A stretch of DNA of 19,687 nt from an uncultured Collinsella sp. (GTDB taxonomy: Bacteria; Actinomycetota; Coriobacteriia; Coriobacteriales; Coriobacteriaceae), in contig URSO01000045.1 of NCBI GenBank assembly GCA_900550415.1, positions 1-19,687 on the forward strand, written 5' to 3'. The position numbers were made by a program, and so were the translations under genes. The notes under the pieces are model-generated. The model saw only the letters and a program-made list of their open reading frames with translations. It had not been told where the DNA came from and did no database searches. Positions 14,258 to 19,687 of the stretch are shown in pieces; the first letter of the stretch is position 1; each line of letters begins with the position of its first letter.

Positions 14258-15562
14258 ATGTCCAAACTTGACAACCTGTATCAATCCCCAGTGATGATGA
14301 AGCTGCAGGAATGGGGCGGCAAGCTCCAGGCCAACAAGGCCCTGTCCGCCATCAGCGGTGGCATGATGGCGGCCATGGCGGTCATCCTCGCCGGCGCCAT
14401 CTTCACCGTCGTCGCCACGCTGCTGGATATCGTAGGCGTGCTCGAGACGACCGACGCCGCCTATATGTGGCTCACCACGCCCTATAACATGACCATGGGC
14501 ATCCTGGGCGTCGTCGTGGCCTTCGCCGTGGGCTACATCTACTCCAAGAACTTGGAGATGGAGAGCGCGCTGGCGAACGGCATCGTCACCATGATTCTCT
14601 TCCTGCTCGTGTGTGCTCCCGTTCAGAGTGTCACCCTGCAGGACGGCTCGACCATGAGCGTGCTCGCCACCACCTACCTTGGCGGCACCGGTCTCTTCAC
14701 CGCGCTCATCATCCCGCTGGTTTCGGTCAAGATCATCGATTTCTGCCAGAAGCATCACGTGAGCCTCAAGATGCCCGACGCGGTTCCGCAGTTCCTTTCG
14801 GACGCTTTCGCGACCCTCGTGCCGCTCGTCATCTGCATCCTGCTCTGGCATGGTCTCAACACACTTGCCCAGATGACCATCGGCGTCGTGCTCCCGGGCG
14901 CCATCGCCGGTATCCTGTCCATCCCGCTGACGCCCCTCATGTCGGTGCCCGGCATGTTCGTACTCGCGTTTGTGTGCCAGCTGCTCTGGAGTCTCGGCAT
15001 CCACGGCGCGATGGTGCTCTCTCCGGTCATCATGGCCCCCATGATCCAGTTCTACACCCAGAACGCCGAGCTCGTCGCCTCCGGCCAGGCTGCCATGTTC
15101 GCTCCGATCGCCCTGTATGGCGTCATGTCTTGCTGCGGTGGTAGCGGCAACGTGCTGCCGCTCGCCGTGCTTTGCATGCGTTCCAAGTCCGAGCAGCTTC
15201 GCGCTGTGGGCAAGGCCGGTATCGTTCCTGCGGTGTTCAACATCTCCGAGCCCATGGCGTTCGGTACCCCCATCATCTATAACCCCATCATGGCCATCCC
15301 GTTTATCCTGAACCCCATGATCATCATGTTCTTTGCCTATATCGGCTACTCGCTCGATTTCTTCCAGCCCGGCCACCTGCTCATCATGACGCAGCTGCCG
15401 ATCATCATGCAGAGCTTCATGCCCTCCCTTGCGTGGCAGAACCTCTTCATTGCCCCTATGGCCTTCGTCATCGCCTTCTTGGTCTACCTGCCGTTCGTGA
15501 AGGTGTATGACCATCAGCTGTGCGAGAAGGAGGCTGCCGAGAAGGCCGCTTCCGAAGCGTAG
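14258..15562 (+). CDS. PTS lactose/cellobiose-family EIIC permease
   Basis: This is the membrane channel that binds the sugar and presents it to EIIB. The 434-residue protein has about ten hydrophobic segments. Substrate-site residues known from the chitobiose transporter family are present: His249 in SLGIHGAMVLSP and Glu331 in NISEPMAFGTPIIYNP. The charged tail (CEKEAAEKAASEA) is cytoplasmic. It is of the CelB/LacE type, so the substrate is probably a beta-linked disaccharide or glucoside; the sequence alone does not say which. It lies 34 bp after EIIB. Confidence 0.96.
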   Translation: MSKLDNLYQSPVMMKLQEWGGKLQANKALSAISGGMMAAMAVILAGAIFTVVATLLDIVGVLETTDAAYMWLTTPYNMTMGILGVVVAFAVGYIYSKNLEMESALANGIVTMILFLLVCAPVQSVTLQDGSTMSVLATTYLGGTGLFTALIIPLVSVKIIDFCQKHHVSLKMPDAVPQFLSDAFATLVPLVICILLWHGLNTLAQMTIGVVLPGAIAGILSIPLTPLMSVPGMFVLAFVCQLLWSLGIHGAMVLSPVIMAPMIQFYTQNAELVASGQAAMFAPIALYGVMSCCGGSGNVLPLAVLCMRSKSEQLRAVGKAGIVPAVFNISEPMAFGTPIIYNPIMAIPFILNPMIIMFFAYIGYSLDFFQPGHLLIMTQLPIIMQSFMPSLAWQNLFIAPMAFVIAFLVYLPFVKVYDHQLCEKEAAEKAASEA

Positions 15563-15618
15563 GGACCATCTTGGCGCATGTGCGCATGTGCCCCGCTCTC
15601 TGCGGGTGACTTGTGATT

Positions 15619-15655
15619 GGGGCGCGGCTCTTCGAGCCTCGCCCCTCGTTGTATT
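15619..15655 (+). terminator. Strong intercistronic hairpin between EIIC and GH1 (attenuator or partial terminator)
   Basis: GGGGCGCGGCTC (15619-15630) pairs with GAGCCTCGCCCC (15634-15645), 12 positions with one mismatch and a 3-base loop, followed by a loose T-rich stretch (TCGTTGTATTT). The T-run is broken, so partial rather than full termination seems likely, since the GH1 gene continues 22 bases downstream with no obvious promoter. A smaller stem CCCGC/GCGGG lies just before it. Confidence 0.55.
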
Positions 15656-15667
15656 TGGAGGTGTTCC

Positions 15668-17128
15668 ATGGGTAGATTTCCCGATGGATTCTTGTGGGGC
15701 GGCGCTATCTCGGCCAATCAGATCGAGGGCGCATGGGATGTGGACGGCAAGGGCGTCTCGGTGCCTGACGTGTGCACGGCCGGTTCGCATAAGGTCGACA
15801 AGCGCATCACGCCGACCCTTGAGCCGGACACGTTCTATCCGAGCCACGAGGCGTGCGATTTTTACCATCGCTATCGCGAGGACATCGCGATGCTCGCGGA
15901 GATGGGCTTCAAGGCGTTGCGGCTCTCGATTGCGTGGACGCGCGTCTTCCCTACGGGGGAGGAGGCGGAGCCCAACGAGCTCGGTCTGGCGTTCTATGAC
16001 CGCGTGTTCGACTGCTGCCGCGAGCACGGCATCGAGCCCATCGTGACGCTCAGCCATTATGAGATGCCCTATGCGCTGGCGAGCAAGTACAACGGCTGGG
16101 CCGGCCATGAGCTCATCGCGTGCTTCGAGCGCTTTTGCGCCTGCGTGTTCGAGCGCTATCGGGGCAAGGTGCGCTACTGGCTCACGCTGAACGAGATGAA
16201 TACGGGCATCGGTCGCGGCGGGGCCGTGCTCAACTTGAGCACCGTCCGCGGGTACGAGGGGCCCATCAACGGCCTGCCCGATAACCCCGCCGAGCGCTTC
16301 CAAGCGCTGCACCATATGCTCGTCGCTGCCGCGCGCGTGACGGCTCTGGCCCACGAGCGCTATCCCGAGTACCGCATCGGCTGCATGTCCTCGTTTGCGC
16401 TCATGTACCCCTATACCTGCGATCCCGATGACGCGGTGCTCGTGCAGCAGCGCATGCGCGTGGCCAATTGGTTCTGCTCCGATGTTCAGGTGCGAGGATA
16501 CTATCCCAGCTACATGAGGCGCCACTTTGCCGAGAAGGGCATCGAGGTCGCGATGGAGCCGGACGACGCCGAGACGCTCGCGCGCGGCACGGTCGACTTC
16601 GTCACGTTCAGCTACTACATGTCGATCTGCCTCTCCGCGCATCCCGAGAAGCTCGAGACGACGGGCGGCAACTTCGCCTTCGGCGCAAAGAATCCCTACC
16701 TCAAGACGAGCGACTGGGGTTGGCAGGTCGATCCGGTGGGCCTGCGCTGGTCGCTGAATGCCATCTGGGATCGCTATCAGAAGCCCGTCATGCTCGTGGA
16801 GAACGGCTTGGGTGCCTACGATACGGTCGAGGAGGACGGTTCCATCCACGACCCGTACCGCATCGAGTATTTACGCCAGCACATCGAGCAGATGGCCGAG
16901 GCGGTGGCCGACGGCGTCGACCTCATGGGTTACACCTCGTGGGGCCCCATCGACTTGGTGAGCGCCTCGACCGGCGAGTTCGCGAAGCGCTACGGTTTCA
17001 TCTACGTCGATCGCCACGATGACGGAACGGGCACCTTCGAGCGCAGCCGCAAGGACTCGTTCTATTGGTACCAGCGCGTGATCGAGACGAACGGCGAGGA
17101 TCTCGGCGGGGAGGTCTCCCATGCGTGA
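15668..17128 (+). CDS. Glycoside hydrolase family 1, probable 6-phospho-beta-glucosidase
   Basis: The enzyme would cleave the phosphorylated sugar made by the PTS into glucose-6-phosphate and a second sugar, in the cytoplasm. The 486-residue protein has the GH1 N-terminal signature FPDGFLWGGAISANQIEGAW, acid/base Glu176 in TLNEMN, and nucleophile Glu378 in LVENGLGAYD. The Ser/Lys/Tyr segment that binds the 6-phosphate in this subfamily is present (S432, K440, Y442 in STGEFAKRYGFIYVD), which favours a phospho-glycosidase over a plain beta-glucosidase. ATG at 15668 follows TTTGGAGGTG; the upstream 17 codons of open frame cross the hairpin. Its last 8 bases overlap the next gene. Confidence 0.94.
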   Translation: MGRFPDGFLWGGAISANQIEGAWDVDGKGVSVPDVCTAGSHKVDKRITPTLEPDTFYPSHEACDFYHRYREDIAMLAEMGFKALRLSIAWTRVFPTGEEAEPNELGLAFYDRVFDCCREHGIEPIVTLSHYEMPYALASKYNGWAGHELIACFERFCACVFERYRGKVRYWLTLNEMNTGIGRGGAVLNLSTVRGYEGPINGLPDNPAERFQALHHMLVAAARVTALAHERYPEYRIGCMSSFALMYPYTCDPDDAVLVQQRMRVANWFCSDVQVRGYYPSYMRRHFAEKGIEVAMEPDDAETLARGTVDFVTFSYYMSICLSAHPEKLETTGGNFAFGAKNPYLKTSDWGWQVDPVGLRWSLNAIWDRYQKPVMLVENGLGAYDTVEEDGSIHDPYRIEYLRQHIEQMAEAVADGVDLMGYTSWGPIDLVSASTGEFAKRYGFIYVDRHDDGTGTFERSRKDSFYWYQRVIETNGEDLGGEVSHA

Positions 17129-18227
17129 GGTGCGGTTGGGCATTTCCCTCTACCCGGAATTCGCCTCTGCCGAGGCGTGCCGAGAATACCTGCGCCTCGC
17201 CGCCCGTCACGGCTATCGCGTGCTGTTCGTGGCGCTGCTCGGCGTCCGCGATGAACGCGATGAAGTCACGGCACGTTACCGGGCTTTGACCGACGAGGCG
17301 CATGCGCTCGGCTTCGAGGTGTTCTGCGACGTGAACCCTTCGGTGCTTGCGCGATTCGGCGTGAATGCGAGCGTTTTGCGCGGCAAGCTCGATCTGGGAT
17401 TTCTCCTGGAGATAGGCTGCGATGTCATGCGTCTCGATCTCGGTCTCTCCGAGATGGAGGAGGCGTTTCTCACGCGCAACGAGGCGGGCATCGGGGTGTG
17501 CCTCAACGCCTCGGCAAACGCGTGCGACCACATCGGGGCGCTGCTCGCGAGCGGTGGGGAGCCGGCGCGCATCGTAGGCTGCCATAACTACTATCCGCAT
17601 CGCTACACGGGTCTGACGCTCGAGTATTTTCTGACCTGCTCGCGTCGGTGGAAGGAGCGCGGGCTTCCACTCCAGGCATTCGTGTCATCGCAGGAGCCGG
17701 AGGCCTTCGGCCCGTGGCCGGCATGCGACGGTTTGCCTACGCTTGAGATGCATCGCGATCTGCCCGCCGCCGTGCAGGCCCGTCACCTCGTGCAACTCGG
17801 CTGCGTGGATGACATCATCGTGGGCAACTGCTTTGCGAGCGAGCGCGAGCTTGCGGCAATCGCTGCGGGCGTCGCAGCCCCGATGGCGTTCACCTTGCAT
17901 CGCGCTCCCGGTTTGCCGAAGGAGCTTGAGCGGCGCCTGCGCCTCGGCCTGTCGTGTCGTCCCGAGCAAAACGGCTATCTCGTGCGCACCGTCGAGAGCC
18001 GGATGGTGAAAGGGGAGGTCGCTCCCTTCAACACGGTCGATATCCGGCGGGGCGATGTGCTCGTGGACAACGACGGTTACGGCCAGTATGCCGGCGAGGT
18101 TCAGATTGCGCTCGCGGCCATGGAAAACAGCGGGCGGACGAATGTGGTGGGGTATATCGATGGCGCGGAGCTCATGCTGCTCGACGGCCTGCGTGCGGGC
18201 ACGCGCTTCACGTTCAATGTGGTCTAA
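17121..18227 (+). CDS. MupG/DUF871-family protein (6-phospho-glycosidase candidate)
   Basis: The 368-residue protein is a TIM barrel plus C-terminal cyclophilin-like domain. Seen: LGISLYPE at 6-13, RLDLGLSEMEEA at 104-115, CHNYYPHRYTGLTLEYF at 154-170, GLPTLEMHR at 204-212, and the C-terminal GDVLVDNDGYGQYAGEVQIA. These match the DUF871 family, whose founding characterised member MupG hydrolyses MurNAc-6-phosphate-GlcNAc. Members also occur beside lactose/cellobiose PTS genes, where the substrate is unknown. ATG at 17121 has GGGGAGG upstream and overlaps GH1 by 8 bases, so translation is coupled. It is likely the last gene of the operon. The family call is firm, the substrate is not. Confidence 0.9.
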   Translation: MREVRLGISLYPEFASAEACREYLRLAARHGYRVLFVALLGVRDERDEVTARYRALTDEAHALGFEVFCDVNPSVLARFGVNASVLRGKLDLGFLLEIGCDVMRLDLGLSEMEEAFLTRNEAGIGVCLNASANACDHIGALLASGGEPARIVGCHNYYPHRYTGLTLEYFLTCSRRWKERGLPLQAFVSSQEPEAFGPWPACDGLPTLEMHRDLPAAVQARHLVQLGCVDDIIVGNCFASERELAAIAAGVAAPMAFTLHRAPGLPKELERRLRLGLSCRPEQNGYLVRTVESRMVKGEVAPFNTVDIRRGDVLVDNDGYGQYAGEVQIALAAMENSGRTNVVGYIDGAELMLLDGLRAGTRFTFNVV

Positions 18228-18241
18228 CCGTCCGGACTGCG

Positions 18242-18280
18242 GCGGGGCGGTTAATCGAGTTGCGCGATGCGCCGCCCCGC
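18242..18280. terminator. GC-rich stem-loop between convergent genes
   Basis: GCGGGGCGG (18242-18250) pairs perfectly with CCGCCCCGC (18272-18280) over nine bases, with a 21-base loop that has its own small ATCG/CGAT stem. It lies 14 bp after the MupG-like gene and 11 bp after the end of tatD on the other strand, where a bidirectional terminator is expected. No T-run follows on either strand, so its strength is uncertain. Confidence 0.45.
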
Positions 18281-18291
18281 GCATCTGCTGA

Positions 18292-18882
18292 TTACAATCG
18301 CAAGAGACGCACGCTCGTCTCCGCAAGAGCGGGGGCGAGCGTTTGCGTAGAGGTGCCGCGGATCTCGGCGAGCAGGGAGAGCGTGTGGGCGAGCGAGGCT
18401 TCCAGCTCTGCGGCGGAGCAGGGGGCATCGAGCCATGCGGGCGCATCTGTCTCCAAGAGCAGTGCGTCTTCCGGCAGTTGGCGCGCGTAGGCGCGCCCGC
18501 GCCTGGTCGCGAGCATGCACTCGTTGACCGAGACGAGGCACCCGAGCGCGCGCAGGCGGTTCAAGTCCTCGCCGCTGCCCGAAAACCAGTGGAAGATGCA
18601 GGTCGCGTGCGCGGGGAGGCCGTGGCGCTCGAGGATGTCGAGCGCTTCTGTGGCGGCGTGCACGGCATGGATGGACACGACGCGGCCCGCGCGCGGCTGC
18701 GCGGCGCAGGCGGCCACGATGCGGTCGAAGGCGCAGAGCTGCGCCGCGCGCGTCGATGCATGGGCGCGCGAGAAGTCGAGCCCGACTTCGCCCACGAATT
18801 CGTGGGCGGCGGCTTGGGCGGCCGCCCACGCAGCCGTCTTCTCGCCGGCAGGGCCCGCCTCGATGCGCTGGATTGGCAACAC
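18292..18882 (-). pseudogene. TatD-family nuclease lacking its N-terminus
   Basis: TatD enzymes are metal-dependent deoxyribonucleases of about 250 residues. Here 196 codons are open, starting from a GTG at 18882. Present: GEVGLDFSR (31-39, metal-binding Glu32), SIHAVHAA (His72), FHWFSGSGEDL (His98), and LLLETDAPAW (Asp146). The first beta strand with the essential HxH metal motif is absent, and the sequence upstream is the end of an IS3-type element, so the gene has been cut at its 5' end. No TatD N-terminus was found on the far side of the element within the window. The initial MLPIQ residues may come from the element end. It is likely inactive. Confidence 0.8.
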
Positions 18883-19251
18883 CTATTTGGACGATTCCGG
18901 TAGGGACGGCCCCGCCTTTCTGAACTCGACCGGCGACATGTAGCCCAGCGTCGAGTGGATCCTGAAGTTGTTGTACCAGTGCACGTAGTCCGAGAGCTTG
19001 GCCCGGAGCTCGCGCGTCGTGCCGAACGTCTCGCGGTGGACGAGCTCGGCCTTCAGTATCCTGTTGGTCGACTCGTCGACGGCGTTGTCGTGGGGGCAGC
19101 CCTTGGCCGACGGCGACCTCTCTATGCCGAAGGCCTCGAGCATCAGGTCGATCTCGGCGTTGTCGAACTCGCTGCCGCGGTCCGTGTGGAATACCTCGAT
19201 GCCCGCGCTGCGCCGACACGGGGCAGCGGCCCCCGTTGGCCGCCATGGCCC
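18883..19251 (-). pseudogene. IS3 OrfB transposase remnant (C-terminal third)
   Basis: This is an integrase-core (DDE) transposase fragment. From about 19209 the frame reads IEVFHTDRGSEFDNAEIDLM (second catalytic Asp in HTD), then CPHDNAVDESTNRILKAEL (catalytic Glu) and YVHWYNNFRIHSTLGYMSP, the classic IS3 OrfB end. An ATG at 19143 could start only an 86-residue stub. The first half, with the first catalytic Asp, is missing: the frame joins almost directly to the orfA stop, so about 150 residues or more have been deleted. Between 19251 and 19210 the sequence is not recognisable. Confidence 0.85.
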
Positions 19252-19582
19252 TCACTTCCGAGCGTATACCGGCGCCGCTCGTCTTAAGACGTCGACCTCC
19301 ATCCGGAGCCTGCGGTTCTCGCGCTCGGGCTCCAGGATCCGGTTCTACTCGGGCGTGCGGTTGTCGGCGGCGCGCGGCGAGCCGGTCTCGTTTATCGACT
19401 TGACCCGCCTCTCCACGGTGCTCTTGTCGAGGTCGCACTCGTCCATGGCCTCGCGCCTGGGCTTTCCGGCGTTGTGGAGATCGACTATCTTCCTCTTGAA
19501 CTCGTCGGTGAAATGCCTCGGTCTGGGGCCGGTCGAGGCCGAGCCCCCGGTCCGGCTGGGGTAGCATGTCGCTGCGGACCAT
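19252..19582 (-). pseudogene. IS3 OrfA remnant with frameshift and internal stop
   Basis: This is the helix-turn-helix protein of an IS3 element. An ATG at 19582 with AGAGGAAAG upstream opens the gene, but the recognisable frame (GPRPRHFTDEFKRKIVDLH, helix-turn-helix around EAMDECDLDKSTVERRVKS, then the leucine-zipper part ENRRLRMEVDVLRRAA) is offset from it, so there is a frameshift near codon 20. A TAG at 19345-19347 replaces a residue in TPE*NRILEPERE. The gene ends in ARK at a TGA at 19252-19254. It is inactive by at least two mutations. Confidence 0.8.
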
Positions 19583-19687
19583 TGTCTTTCCTCTCGTTGA
19601 ATATCTAGGCGCTGACGATTCTAGGCGATGGCCCTCTCTTGCTTCTTACACCTCGATTGTGCTCGCTACCCCCAGCGGGCCCGGATC

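Larger units (their letters stand above)
18869..19607 (-). mobile_element. Decayed IS3-family insertion element
   Basis: The element holds remnants of both IS3 transposase genes (orfA, then the orfB C-terminus). Its left end near 18869 is suggested by where TatD homology stops and by TGGATTGGCAACACC running into ATTTGGAC, which resembles IS3-type ends that start with TG. No matching inverted end was found up to 19687, so the right boundary is unknown and 19607 is approximate. The internal deletion and nonsense changes mean it cannot move by itself. Confidence 0.7.

Noticed and set aside
14189..16849. An 886-codon open frame on the minus strand across EIIB, EIIC and most of GH1.
   Set aside because: It is an antisense shadow caused by high GC in the third codon position. 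The plus strand carries clear EIIC and GH1 motifs, and the antisense product is low-complexity, rich in His, Asp, Gly and Arg.
18251..19582. A 443-codon minus-strand open frame through the IS remnant and tatD.
   Set aside because: It is frame-shifted relative to both the transposase and TatD motifs, and its product is low-complexity and Arg-rich. Only its first codons coincide with the orfA start.
18886..19622. Similar GACGATTC sequences near 18890 and 19615 as the two ends of the IS.
   Set aside because: They are in direct rather than inverted orientation and only eight bases long, so they do not define terminal inverted repeats.

Overview
The window is high-GC bacterial DNA with dense, short-gapped genes and strong Shine-Dalgarno sites. 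The gene content (NiFe hydrogenase maturation, lactose/cellobiose-type PTS, LytTR two-component pair) and the style of the sequence suggest a gut Coriobacteriia, most likely Collinsella or a relative. This assignment is inferred from content, not from a marker gene. No tRNA, rRNA or CRISPR array was seen.

Layout. (1) 3-776 (+): C-terminal part of a FUSC-like membrane protein. (2) 865-6796 (-): a metal/hydrogenase cluster, transcribed right to left: an 82-residue protein of unknown function, nikR, hypF, hypC, hypD and hypE. Two gaps in it carry strong dyads: 5935-6015, a REP-like pair of hairpins with complementary loops, and 3377-3477. hypA and hypB are not in the window. (3) 7018-7338 (-): trxA with a terminator at 6867-6906. 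Divergent from it, 7475-8050 (+) encodes an unrecognised protein that looks like a degenerate uracil-DNA-glycosylase fold. (4) 8125-10124 (-): a LytTR response regulator and GHKL histidine kinase, overlapping by one base. (5) 10368-11497 (+): a decayed region with a truncated secreted protein, the last ~70 residues of a GntR/UTRA regulator, and a HAD phosphatase broken at both ends. (6) 11522-18227 (+): a complete sugar-uptake operon: PRD/EIIB/EIIA regulator, lactose-family EIIA, EIIB and EIIC, a GH1 6-phospho-beta-glycosidase and a MupG/DUF871-type protein. (7) 18292-19607 (-): a TatD nuclease gene that has lost its 5' end where a decayed IS3-family element begins.

How the genes work together. 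HypF makes the cyanide ligands, HypE carries and dehydrates them, and HypC and HypD assemble the Fe(CN)2CO centre of a NiFe hydrogenase. A NikR in the same operon ties this to nickel supply. In the PTS operon, EIIA-EIIB-EIIC import and phosphorylate a disaccharide or beta-glucoside. GH1 and the MupG-like enzyme would cleave the phosphorylated product, and the PRD regulator would sense PTS phosphorylation and drive the operon. The pairing of GH1 with a MupG-like protein leaves the true substrate open.
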